The notes under the pieces were generated by a model that was not told the DNA's origin, made no database searches, and saw only the letters and a program-made list of their open reading frames with translations. Of a stretch of DNA of 64,000 nucleotides, positions 1 to 7,886 are shown piece after piece. A program made the translations under genes and the position numbers. The stretch's first letter is position 1. Each line of letters begins with the position of its first letter. Source of the stretch: Rhodococcus pyridinivorans (GTDB lineage: Bacteria > Actinomycetota > Actinomycetes > Mycobacteriales > Mycobacteriaceae); contig NZ_FNRX01000002.1 in assembly GCF_900105195.1 (NCBI RefSeq), positions 2,976,001 through 3,040,000 on the forward strand, read 5' to 3'.

Positions 1-1
1 G

Positions 2-496
2 CACGCCGTGGACTCCGATGCCGGAACCGCCCCGGCGCTCCGGATCGACGAGATCGAGGACCACTGGGCGGCGCGCACTCCGGGCCCGGCCCAGCGCGAC
101 GCGTCCCGGTTGCTGGCCCGCGGTTACCTGCGACTGGCCCGGAACCTGTGGCCCTCCACCGTTTTCGACGACCTCGACGCCCGGACCCCGCGACCGTCGC
201 GGGGACTGGTCGTCGGGGCCATCGCGGCGCTCGCGCGCATCCCGGCGATCGACACCGCCCGACTGGTGTTGTACGAGGAGGCGCAGGCGATCGTCGCGGC
301 CTTCCTCAAACTGCACCCCACCGACCCGGCCATCGGTTCGCGATGGGCGCTCGAGACCTGCGCTCATCTCGAACCTCTCATCGCCGAGCTGTCCGCCCTC
401 ACCGATCCGGCGGACATCCCGGCCACCGGTGGCCCCCAGACCGAACTGTGGGCCGAAGCCCACGCATCCGCTCCAGAAAGGCTGTTCCGTGCCTGA
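2..496 (+). CDS. ureF: Urease accessory protein UreF, C-terminal part (5' end outside window)
   Basis: UreF acts with UreG and UreD in the cytoplasmic complex that loads nickel into apo-urease. The reading frame is open from the left edge, so the first part of the gene is missing here. The visible portion is about 164 residues against a usual 210-230. It has the helical, Ala/Leu-rich UreF character, including [12 protein letters not shown] near the start of the visible part. The stop overlaps the GTG of ureG by 8 bases, which is typical of a ureFGD operon. A GTG at position 8 is in frame but is unlikely to be the true start. The assignment rests on weak sequence signature plus very strong context. 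Confidence 0.85.
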   Translation, partial: HAVDSDAGTAPALRIDEIEDHWAARTPGPAQRDASRLLARGYLRLARNLWPSTVFDDLDARTPRPSRGLVVGAIAALARIPAIDTARLVLYEEAQAIVAAFLKLHPTDPAIGSRWALETCAHLEPLIAELSALTDPADIPATGGPQTELWAEAHASAPERLFRA

Positions 497-1247
497 ACAC
501 ACCACCACCCGTTCGCTCCGTCTCGGCGTCGCCGGTCCCGTCGGCACGGGCAAGAGCTCGCTGATCGCAACCATCTGCCGCACCCTCGCGTCCGAGCTGC
601 AGCTCGGCGTGATCACCAACGACATCTACACCGACGAGGACGCCCGATTCCTCCGCTCGGCCGGCGTGCTCGATCCCGAGCGCATCCGCGCGGTGGAGAC
701 CGGTGCGTGCCCGCACACCGCAATCCGCGACGACGTGACCATGAACCTGCTGGCCGTCGAGGATCTCGAACGCGACTTCGCGCCGCTCGACGTGGTGCTG
801 GTGGAGAGCGGCGGCGACAACCTCACCGCGACCTTCTCCCCCGCGCTCGTCGACGCGCAGATCTTCGTGCTCGACGTCGCCGGTGGTGGCGACGTCGCCC
901 GCAAGGGCGGTCCCGGCATCAGCCGCGCCGACCTGCTCGTGGTGAACAAGACCGATCTCTCCCCGTATGTGGGTGTCGACGTGCCCCAGATGGTCGCCGA
1001 CGCCGAGAAGGCCCGCGAGGGCGGACCGGTGCTGGCGCTGTCCCGGACCGACGCCGCATCGGTGCAGGCGCTCGGTGACTGGGTGCGCGAGATGCTGGCA
1101 GCCCACCGAACCGGGTCGCACACTCCTGTCGATCCCGGTCCGATGGCTCCGCACTTCCACGCCGACGAGGACGACGACCACGATCACAGCCATGGGCACG
1201 GTCACGGTCACAGCCACGATCACGTCGTCGCGCACACGCACGACTGA
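489..1247 (+). CDS. ureG: Urease accessory GTPase UreG with C-terminal His-rich tail
   Basis: UreG is the SIMIBI-class GTPase that delivers nickel during urease maturation. The protein has 252 residues. The P-loop GPVGTGKS lies at residues 16-23. Other UreG signatures are TNDIYT, the metal-binding [13 protein letters not shown] (Cys-Pro-His), [13 protein letters not shown] and the NKTD base-recognition motif. The GTG start at 489 was chosen because homology begins right after it and it overlaps the ureF stop. The last 31 residues contain 12 histidines alternating with Asp, Gly and Ser. In many UreG proteins, for example those of mycobacteria, the His-rich stretch is at the N terminus instead. 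The tail probably stores or binds nickel. ureD follows after 2 bases. Confidence 0.97.
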   Translation: MPEHTTTRSLRLGVAGPVGTGKSSLIATICRTLASELQLGVITNDIYTDEDARFLRSAGVLDPERIRAVETGACPHTAIRDDVTMNLLAVEDLERDFAPLDVVLVESGGDNLTATFSPALVDAQIFVLDVAGGGDVARKGGPGISRADLLVVNKTDLSPYVGVDVPQMVADAEKAREGGPVLALSRTDAASVQALGDWVREMLAAHRTGSHTPVDPGPMAPHFHADEDDDHDHSHGHGHGHSHDHVVAHTHD

Positions 1248-1249
1248 TC

Positions 1250-1981
1250 ATGTCCCGCACCACGATCCGTATCGACCGCGCACCAGGCCGGGCACGACTG
1301 ACCCAGCGGGCGGGCATGCTCGTCCCCCGCACGGTCGAGGTCGGTCCGGACCACGCGCGGGTCGCCCTCGTCGCCGCCGGCGCGTTGTTGCTCGGTGGTG
1401 ACTCGGTGACCGTCGACGTCCACATCGACGCCGGATGCACACTCGAACTACAGGACATCGGTGGCACCGTCGCCTACGACGCCGACAACCGGCTGTCCCG
1501 GTGGGACGTGCGGATCACCGTCGCCGAGGGCGGCACCCTCGTATGGGACACCTACCCGTTCGTGATCGCCACCGGCGCCCGCGTGCACCGCGACACCCGG
1601 ATCGAACTCGCCTCCGACGCCGCCACGAGCATGCGGGAGACCCTCGTCCTCGGGCGCCACGGAGAAACCGGGGGTGCGATCCGCAGCCGTACCTCGGTCA
1701 CTCTCGATCGTCGTCCCCTCTTCGTCGAGGAGTTGAACACGCACGGCGCGTTCCCCGAACCCGGGATCCTCGGTTCCGCGCGGGTGCACGACGTCATCGC
1801 GACCTACGGGCGACGCGCCGAGGGCGACGGCGTCGTCCAACTCGAAGGGCCCGGCAGCCTGCTGCGATTCCTCGGCGCCGACGCCCACTCCTCGCCTCTC
1901 GAGTCGACCTGGCGCTCCTGGCGCTCTACACACGTTCACCCGTCCACCCTCGAAGGGAGTCTCACCCATGCACGTCCCTGA
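1250..1981 (+). CDS. ureD: Urease accessory protein UreD
   Basis: UreD (UreH) is the scaffold that binds apo-urease and recruits UreF and UreG during nickel insertion. The 243-residue product is in the family size range. It shows the beta-rich UreD pattern, with RAGMLVPRTVEVGPDHARVA near the N terminus and ALLLGGDSVTVDVHIDAG following. ATG 1250 begins 2 bases after the ureG stop. The 3' end overlaps the nickel-transport gene by 14 bases. The gene order ureF-ureG-ureD and the tight spacing mark one transcript. The structural urease genes ureABC presumably lie to the left of the window. Confidence 0.93.
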   Translation: MSRTTIRIDRAPGRARLTQRAGMLVPRTVEVGPDHARVALVAAGALLLGGDSVTVDVHIDAGCTLELQDIGGTVAYDADNRLSRWDVRITVAEGGTLVWDTYPFVIATGARVHRDTRIELASDAATSMRETLVLGRHGETGGAIRSRTSVTLDRRPLFVEELNTHGAFPEPGILGSARVHDVIATYGRRAEGDGVVQLEGPGSLLRFLGADAHSSPLESTWRSWRSTHVHPSTLEGSLTHARP

Positions 1982-2900
1982 CCATTTCCTCCCCATGAGC
2001 GTCACCGCGCCCGCTGCGGCGATCGCCACCGGTGCGGTCGTCCTCGCCGCCACCGCCGGGCGCCCGCGCATCACGACCCGGGACACCCTTCTCGCGGGCA
2101 CGACCGCAGCGATGATCTTCGGCGCCCAGATGGTCAACTACCCCATCGCCGGTGGCGTCAGCGGCCATCTCATCGGCGGCGCACTCGCGACCGCGCTCCT
2201 CGGGCCCCGGCTCGCCCTTCTCGCGATGACCGCCGTGGTCGGCGTGCAGGCGTTGCTATTCGCAGACGGCGGCATCAACGCGCTCGGAGTGAACGTGCTG
2301 CTGATGGCGGTGCTGCCCGTCCTCGTCACCGCGGCCGTCCGCATCGGCGCCGAGCGACTCGGCCTCGGGAAGCTGGCGCGGACCACCGCCGCCGTCAGCG
2401 CCGGTCTGTCCGTGCCGGTGAGTGCCGCGGTTCTCGGCGTCGCGTATTCGTCGACCGTCGGAACCGGCGCCGCAGCAGCGTTCATCGGCGAACTGACCGC
2501 GGTCCACCTGACCATCGGTCTCGGTGAAGCCCTCATCACCGCCGCCGTGCTGAGCACCGTGATGGCGTTCGCGCCCGGCGTCGCCGCGTGGGACGCACGG
2601 CCTTCCGTCACTCCCGTTGCCGTCCGACGTGGTCTCGCGGCGATCGGCGGTCTGGGCGTGGTCAGCGCCTGCGCGCTGGCGCTCGTCGCGTCCGGCAACC
2701 CGGACGGTCTCGAGCACATCGTCGGTGCCTATTCGCTGCCGGTCGGTGACGCTGCCTTCGCCGGTCTTCCCGGCCTCGCCGACTACGGCACGCTCAGCGG
2801 CACCGAGTTCCTCGCGGCACTGGCCGGGCTCGCCGCCACCGCGGTGCTCGGCGCCGCTCTCGCCGCGATGGGCCGCACGCCGGTCCGCCAGGGCGCGTAA
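1968..2900 (+). CDS. Fused ECF-type nickel/cobalt uptake component (CbiM/NikM plus PDGLE domain)
   Basis: This integral membrane protein is the substrate-binding S component of an energy-coupling-factor metal transporter. It starts MHVPDHFLP; in the CbiM/NikM family the N-terminal Met-His participates in metal binding. It has several hydrophobic helices and a conserved GHLIGG motif near residue 67. After about residue 220 comes a second domain with the diagnostic PDGLE motif (residues 245-249), the CbiN/NikN-like part, so the two components are fused. The 310-residue length fits such fusions. Location directly after ureD argues for nickel rather than cobalt. GGGAG precedes the ATG. No ATPase or T-component gene follows; a strong hairpin ends the operon. 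Confidence 0.88.
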   Translation: MHVPDHFLPMSVTAPAAAIATGAVVLAATAGRPRITTRDTLLAGTTAAMIFGAQMVNYPIAGGVSGHLIGGALATALLGPRLALLAMTAVVGVQALLFADGGINALGVNVLLMAVLPVLVTAAVRIGAERLGLGKLARTTAAVSAGLSVPVSAAVLGVAYSSTVGTGAAAAFIGELTAVHLTIGLGEALITAAVLSTVMAFAPGVAAWDARPSVTPVAVRRGLAAIGGLGVVSACALALVASGNPDGLEHIVGAYSLPVGDAAFAGLPGLADYGTLSGTEFLAALAGLAATAVLGAALAAMGRTPVRQGA

Positions 2901-2918
2901 CCGTCACGGGACGCGCCG

Positions 2919-2962
2919 CATCGAGCCCCTCTGTCGGAACACTCCGATCGAGGGGCTCGATG
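2919..2962 (+). terminator. Terminator of the urease/nickel operon
   Basis: A perfect 12-base inverted repeat, CATCGAGCCCCT with AGGGGCTCGATG, encloses a second inner stem (TCGGA with TCCGA). The structure lies 18 bases after the nickel transporter stop. There is no clear T-run, as is common in actinobacteria. Confidence 0.8.
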
Positions 2963-3023
2963 AGTTTCGGGCATGCCCCCGGTCAACATTCGCGAACGGA
3001 TCCGTCCGACTCCGGGAGACGTC

Positions 3024-3728
3024 ATGACCCAGCAGACCACCCGCGCCCTTCCACCGATCGTCGACGAGCAGACATGGCGGTCGGCGCTCGACGACCTACG
3101 GCGACGGGAGAAGGCCGCCACTCGCGAGCTCGACGCCATCGCAGCGCAGCGCCGCCGGCTGCCGATGATCGAACTGCCCGACTACACGCTGATCGGCGCC
3201 GACGGCCCGACCCGGCTCGTCGATGTGTTCCAGGGCCGCTCGCAGCTCATCACCTATCACCACATGTGGTCCGACGGTGCCGAATGGCAGTGCGGTGGAT
3301 GCACGAGTCTCACGACGCAGTGGACCCGGCTCGGCATCCTCGACAACTACGACGCCCGCATGGTCGTCGTCACCAACGGGCCGATCGACGAAGCCCTCAC
3401 CTACAAGGTGAAGGTGGGCAACACGATGGAGTGGTACTCGTCGTCGGAGAGTTCGTTCGGCGCCGACGTCGACGCACCTCCCGGTGGAGGGTTCGCGGTC
3501 AACGTGTTCCTGCGCGACGGCGACACGGTCTACCGCACCTGGCACACCACCGGCCGCGGCACCGAGCAGCTCAGCTACACCTTCGCGCTGATCGACATCC
3601 TTCCGTGGGGTCGTCAGGAGGAATGGCAGGATTCGCCCGAGGGCTGGCCGCAGTCGCCGACCTATTCGGGGTGGCTCGATTCCCCCGATGTGGCGCGACT
3701 CTACGGTCCGGGCACCGGCGCGCGGTGA
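3024..3728 (+). CDS. DUF899 family thioredoxin-like protein
   Basis: This is a cytosolic protein of 234 residues in the DUF899 family, which is related to the thioredoxin/AhpC fold. Its biochemical role is not established. A CGGC (CxxC) pair sits in EWQCGGCTSL, at the place expected for a dithiol. Further family-like stretches are ITYHHMWSDGAEW, GGGFAVNVFLRDGD and YRTWHTTGRGTEQLSYTF. ATG 3024 was preferred over an upstream ATG at 2973 because GGGAG lies 5 bases ahead and the family homology begins after it. It stands alone behind the operon terminator and converges with the next gene. Confidence 0.85.
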   Translation: MTQQTTRALPPIVDEQTWRSALDDLRRREKAATRELDAIAAQRRRLPMIELPDYTLIGADGPTRLVDVFQGRSQLITYHHMWSDGAEWQCGGCTSLTTQWTRLGILDNYDARMVVVTNGPIDEALTYKVKVGNTMEWYSSSESSFGADVDAPPGGGFAVNVFLRDGDTVYRTWHTTGRGTEQLSYTFALIDILPWGRQEEWQDSPEGWPQSPTYSGWLDSPDVARLYGPGTGAR

Positions 3729-3797
3729 AAGCGGATGACATGGTGGACGCGACCCCGTCACGCGCCTGGTACGTGAGAACCGGTGTGTCACAGGAAT

Positions 3798-4349
3798 TCA
3801 GTCGGCGAGGTAGCGCAGCATCACGGCGGTGGTGAACTGTCGGGTCTCGACCAGGCGCAGATCCACGCGCTTCTCCAGGGGCGGGAACATCGGTGTGCCA
3901 CCACCGAGCAGGACGGGTGAGACGAACACCTGGTACTCGTCGATGAGACCGTGTGGGATCAGCGACGCGGCGAGGTTCGCCCCACCGACCTCCATGACGC
4001 CGTCTCCCTCGGCCTTGAGCCTGCGCACCTCCTCCACCGCGTCGTCGCTGACGAGGCGACTGTTCCAGTGGACCTCGGTGAGGGTGCGGGAGAAGACGAC
4101 CTTGGGCGTGGTCGTCCACAACTCGGCGAAGTCGCGTTCGATGGGCGAGGCGTCCTCGGGCAGGTGCGGCCAGTACTCGGCCATCAGCTCGTACATCCGC
4201 CGGCCGTGCAACGAGAGCTCGAGCCGGCGGAACCGGTCGTTGTGGAACTGGTGCAGTTCGTCGTCGGGGTCGGTCCAGTCGATATTGCCGTCACGGTCGT
4301 TGATGTAACCGTCGAGGGACACGCCGAAGTCGTAGATCAGTGTTCTCAT
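3798..4349 (-). CDS. RibD C-terminal / dihydrofolate-reductase-like family protein
   Basis: The 183-residue protein belongs to the stand-alone RibD C-terminal-domain family (YyaP/YwjB type), which has a dihydrofolate-reductase-like fold and presumably binds NADPH. Seen signatures are MRTLIYDFGVSLDGYI at the N terminus, LHGRRMYELM, and the late glycine-rich GVMEVGGANLAASLI followed by SPVLLGGGTPMFP. The physiological substrate of these proteins is generally unknown. A role in riboflavin synthesis is not implied, because the deaminase domain and other rib genes are absent. It is monocistronic and converges with the DUF899 gene. Confidence 0.85.
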   Translation of the reverse strand: MRTLIYDFGVSLDGYINDRDGNIDWTDPDDELHQFHNDRFRRLELSLHGRRMYELMAEYWPHLPEDASPIERDFAELWTTTPKVVFSRTLTEVHWNSRLVSDDAVEEVRRLKAEGDGVMEVGGANLAASLIPHGLIDEYQVFVSPVLLGGGTPMFPPLEKRVDLRLVETRQFTTAVMLRYLAD

Positions 4350-4407
4350 GCTCCGATAGACCGTCGGCGCACCCCGAACTCATCGGCCCGGTGCGACCGT
4401 GTCGGGC

Positions 4408-5217
4408 TTACGGCTGGAGCAGCACGTCCAGACCACGCTCGAACTCGTCGATGCGGCGACCGAGGGCATGGTGACCGCCGTTGACCAGCTCGGACACACG
4501 GACGATCCCTGCGGTGTCCGCGATCTCGTTGAGGTTGCGCGACGTCCAGTACCAGGCGGCGGTGGTGAAGGCGTTCTCCGGCGCGGCGAGCAGCTCGGGG
4601 TGCGCGACGAAGTCGACGCCGATGTGCTCGCTGACCTTCTCATAGTTGTGACGGCCCGTGATCTGGATCGCGCCGCGACCCTTGTAGCGCTCACCGTCGC
4701 CGGGATGGGTGTTTCCGAGATCGACGCGACCCTCGTATGCGCGACCGGACGCGTACTCCTCGAAGGTGCGGAAGGAGTCCGATTCGACGGCCAGCTGGGC
4801 GATGAACGCCGCCTGACGGACCGGGTTGTCGATGCCGCTGCGCGCCATCGCGTCGTTCAGCGGCGCGATGAACTGCTCGACCTTCTCCGCCGGGATGCCC
4901 GGCACGATGCGGGTCAGTTCCTCGGGTGTGACGGCGGGGAGCGGCGCAGGAGTCGTCTCGGCGACGAGTTCGACCACCTCGGTCGCCTCTGCGGATTCGG
5001 CCTCTTCCTCGTCGTCGGTCACGGTCCAGCCGTCGGCGGCCAGGGCGTCGAAGTCGAGCGCCCGGAGCAGGCCGCGGGGCTCCTGGAAACGGGTAGGTGC
5101 AGGGGTGGTGGGTGCGGTGTCGGCGTGGGCGACGGAGGTACCGACGCCGAGCGCGGCGGTGAGGACGGCCGCGGCGGCGACCGCGGCACGGAAACGGCGC
5201 AATGATGAAACGGACAA
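4408..5217 (-). CDS. Secreted GH19 family muralytic/chitinase-like enzyme
   Basis: This 269-residue exported hydrolase likely cleaves beta-1,4-glycan of peptidoglycan or chitin. Residues 1-32 form a signal peptide (RR, long Ala/Val core, AHA cleavage site). An acidic Pro/Glu-rich linker (about 35-100) precedes a GH19 lysozyme-like domain at about 105-269. Glu145 in QLAVESDSF fits the general acid, and GRGAIQITG (180-188) is the family hallmark seen in phage endolysin-type GH19 proteins. The start is TTG at 5217, with GGAG 8 bases upstream; no better ATG or GTG is in frame. A role in the organism's own wall remodelling is inferred from the small size and the lack of carbohydrate-binding modules. 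Confidence 0.88.
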   Translation of the reverse strand: MSVSSLRRFRAAVAAAAVLTAALGVGTSVAHADTAPTTPAPTRFQEPRGLLRALDFDALAADGWTVTDDEEEAESAEATEVVELVAETTPAPLPAVTPEELTRIVPGIPAEKVEQFIAPLNDAMARSGIDNPVRQAAFIAQLAVESDSFRTFEEYASGRAYEGRVDLGNTHPGDGERYKGRGAIQITGRHNYEKVSEHIGVDFVAHPELLAAPENAFTTAAWYWTSRNLNEIADTAGIVRVSELVNGGHHALGRRIDEFERGLDVLLQP

Positions 5218-5326
5218 GGGTCGTGCTCCAAGATTCGCCGAAGCTGGGTTCGGCCTTCGAACGGGGCCGCGGGCATCACCGGCGGGATCGTTACCACCGC
5301 ACGGAGGGCCAACACACGACCATCAG

Positions 5327-5342
5327 GTCACAACCAGGTAAC
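5327..5342 (-). promoter_or_regulatory. Possible GTNAC direct-repeat operator upstream of GH19 gene
   Basis: On the minus strand GTTAC and GTGAC are separated by 6 bases, giving an 11-base period, about 110 bases before the TTG start. Spaced GTNAC repeats are the kind of site bound by OmpR-type actinobacterial regulators such as MtrA or GlnR. MtrA is known to control cell-wall hydrolases. The match is short and the regulator is inferred. Confidence 0.35.
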
Positions 5343-5800
5343 GTCGCAGGTCGAGAGGTTTTCAAGCGATCGTGGCCGACGCCATCTGAACCAATGAAAG
5401 TGGTGCGTGCCATACTCGGAAGTCGATCATTGCGGCGATCGCATCCGGCCGGCCCAGCGAGAACCTGCCGGAGCGGTACCTGGCCGATCCTGCCCCTTGT
5501 CCACCGAGGATCGCTGCACTCTCACCGAATTAGTTGTGCAGCAGTACCTTCGATCACGAAACCGCACGCGCCGAAGGTTCGTCCCGCAGATGGTCGAATC
5601 GAGGCCGCGATGGGTCGCCCCCCTCGGGAACAGACCGGTTCGATCCGACCGAGGAGGTGTACACCCCCGAGCCGGGTCGTAATCATTTCGTGTCCGACGA
5701 CACACCTCGATAACGCGTAGCTGCACGCCGACCGAGACCGTCCGCGTTCACAATACGACGACCCGAGCAGGAAGTACCGATTGGTATGTTCACACAGGTC
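5343..5800. other. Intergenic stretch without recognised gene
   Basis: About 460 bases between the GH19 upstream region and the rsgA terminator. Short open frames on both strands have unconvincing composition and no familiar motifs. No tRNA or known riboswitch pattern was recognised. Confidence 0.5.
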
Positions 5801-5829
5801 GAAGACCCCGACCGTTCGGTCGGGTCTTC
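5801..5829 (-). terminator. Hairpin downstream of rsgA
   Basis: GAAGACCCCGACCG pairs with CGGTCGGGTCTTC through a 13-14 base stem with one bulged base and almost no loop. It lies about 115 bases past the rsgA stop on the minus strand and probably ends that transcript. Confidence 0.6.
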
Positions 5830-5943
5830 CATGATCAGCGCGCTGAAGCGGGTCGGCGCGGCGTGCTGCAGTAGCAAGCCCCGGTTCATAGCGCGAACTG
5901 CGCGGAGCGGTACCGACCGCCCTGTATGCCGCGCCGAGAACAC

Positions 5944-6992
5944 TCAGCGGTCGCGGTAGTACGCCCGGATCGCGCGGCTCATCACCTTGATCTCACCGGT
6001 CCGCTCGTGCCGGGATCGGGCATCGGACCGGGCCGCGATCCATTCGTCCTCACGTCGCAGTTTGCGATGACTCTCCACTCGCCGGGCATCGAGGTCGCCG
6101 CGGTCGACAGCGGCAGAACCGCGCATCCCGGTTCGGTCTCGTGCGCACAGTCCGCGAAGCGGCAGTACTGAGCGAGCTCATCGACCTCGGGGAAGGCGGC
6201 GGCGATGCCGGCACCGGCGTCCCACATCCCGATACCCCGCAACCCCGGAGTGTCGATGAGGGTCACGCCGCCGCCCAAAGGGAACATCTCCCGATCGGTC
6301 GTGGTGTGCCGGCCCTTGCCGTCGCCCTGGCGCACCGGTGCCGTCGCCTGGATGTCGCGACCGCACAGCGCGTTGACCAGCGTCGATTTCCCGGCGCCGG
6401 ACGCTCCGACGAACACGACGGTGCCGTGGAGCACCTCGCGCAGTTCATTCAGGCCGGATCGATTCGGCGCACAGACCTCGACCACGCTCGCTCCGGGTGC
6501 GACCACGGCGACCTGCTCGAATACCGCTTCGGTGGCGATGTCGACCTTCGTCAGGGCGACTACCGGTTGCGCGCCGCTGTCCCAGGCCAGCGCCAGCAGA
6601 CGTTCCATGCGACCGAGATCGAGGGTGTCGGATGCGACCGTCACCACGACGGTGTCGACGTTGGCAGCGAGAACCTACTCTTCCGAACGCCCCGACGCGT
6701 CGGCACGACGAATCGCGCCGGTACGCGGCAGCACCGCACAGACCCTGCCGGTCATATCGCCTTCGGTGGCCGGTTCGCGCACGATCACCCAGTCGCCGGT
6801 GCAGACGTGGTGGCCCGCTGTCCGTACCCGCAGCGGACCGGCGGAGGTCATGGTGTCACCATGACCTCCGCCGACCCTCACGATCCGGCCGGGGGATCCC
6901 TGGACGTCGTTGTCCGCGAACCGTTCCGCGATCTGCTCGGACCAGCCGTACTCGACCAGCGGATCGGTTCCGGGTGGGACATCGGGGTGCAC
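5944..6992 (-). pseudogene. rsgA: rsgA (ribosome small-subunit GTPase A), broken by TAG and frameshift
   Basis: RsgA (YjeQ) is a circularly permuted GTPase that assists late 30S maturation. Three pieces together give a full-length protein. The first runs from GTG 6992 (AGGAG 6 bases upstream) and carries the OB-fold, including GDWVIVREP. It stops at an in-frame TAG (6673-6675), where a glutamine codon is expected before VLAANVDTVVV. The same frame then continues with LTKVD, the P-loop GASGAGKST and the zinc-binding YCRFADCAHETEPGCAV. Near 6113 a single base appears to be missing, and the normal C-terminal helix (DARRVESHRKLRREDEWIAA) resumes in another frame to a stop at 5944. Two independent lesions make a pseudogene likely, although sequencing error cannot be excluded. 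Confidence 0.85.
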
Positions 6993-7091
6993 GGTGACTC
7001 CTGGATCATGACGAGGCGCGGGTGGTCCGCTCCGACAGATCCGATGGTGAACTTCGCACCCTGCAATGCAATCGAATTTCCGCGTGCATCC

Positions 7092-7757
7092 TCAATCGCG
7101 GTGGGCCGACAGCAGCCAGGCCGGGAGCATCGAACGGCCCCTGTCGTCGCGTTGCCACGCGGCAGCCTCTTCGTCGCCGAGAAATGCGTGGATGAAGGCC
7201 GGCCGCACGTCGTCAACGGTCCAGAACTCGGCAACCACGTCGCGTAGCTCGTCGTCCGTCACGGGATTGGGTCCCTGGCCCTCTTCGGGGAAGGCGTCCT
7301 TCGAAAAGGCAAGGACGAAGAAGGACGCGTTCGGAGCAGCGGCACGGGTGACGGCGCTCAGGTAGGCACGGCGCCGGTCCACGGGCAGCGAATGGAACAG
7401 GGTGCTGTCGACGATCGTCGCGAACCAGCCGTCGAAACCCGTGAACGAGCTGATGTCGGCCACCTGGAAGGTCGCGGTCGTCAGTCCCCGCTCCGCCGCC
7501 GCGGCCCGAGCGGCCTCGATGGCTGTGGGCGACAGATCGAGACCGATCACGGTGTATCCCTGTGCCGCCAGACGGAGGGAGGTCTCGGCATGCCCACAGC
7601 CTGCGTCCAGCACGTCGCTGCGGAATCCGCCCTCGTCGATCAATCGGGCGATCTCGGGCTGGGGTTCGCCGATGTTCCAGGGTACGGGGCCCGAAAACCC
7701 TTCGGCGACGCCCCGGTAGATGTCGTCCCACGGTGCAACCTGGCCGTCCTCGGTCAT
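7092..7757 (-). CDS. Class I SAM-dependent methyltransferase
   Basis: This is a small cytosolic methyltransferase of 221 residues. Motif I (VLDAGCGHAETSLRLA, around residue 50) binds S-adenosylmethionine, followed by the acidic GLDLSPTAIEAA and the VADISSF motif. The N terminus (PWDDIYRG, GPVPWNIGEPQPEI) resembles the TPMT/tellurite-resistance-like methyltransferases that act on small thiol or metalloid substrates. The substrate cannot be told from sequence. It is transcribed away from the lactate-oxidising gene with a 129-base divergent gap, in which ACCGGTAACCGGT (7811-7823) is a possible operator. Confidence 0.85.
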   Translation of the reverse strand: MTEDGQVAPWDDIYRGVAEGFSGPVPWNIGEPQPEIARLIDEGGFRSDVLDAGCGHAETSLRLAAQGYTVIGLDLSPTAIEAARAAAAERGLTTATFQVADISSFTGFDGWFATIVDSTLFHSLPVDRRRAYLSAVTRAAAPNASFFVLAFSKDAFPEEGQGPNPVTDDELRDVVAEFWTVDDVRPAFIHAFLGDEEAAAWQRDDRGRSMLPAWLLSAHRD

Positions 7758-7886
7758 GGATCCGACGGTACGCCCGCCGCCGGATCCACCGCACCGATTC
7801 CGAATTCGGCACCGGTAACCGGTTCACTCGGCCGGGTTCGTGAGGAAGGATCGACAAGCGCCACCGTTCGAGAGGGGAACTCACTC

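Noticed and set aside
5218..5400. Possible c-di-AMP (ydaO-type) riboswitch before the GH19 hydrolase
   Set aside because: Such riboswitches precede many actinobacterial wall hydrolases, but the conserved segments could not be found in the upstream sequence.
5343..5943. tRNA or small RNA gene in the long gap
   Set aside because: No cloverleaf or CCA-type end was seen; the only strong structure is a terminator-like hairpin at 5801-5829.
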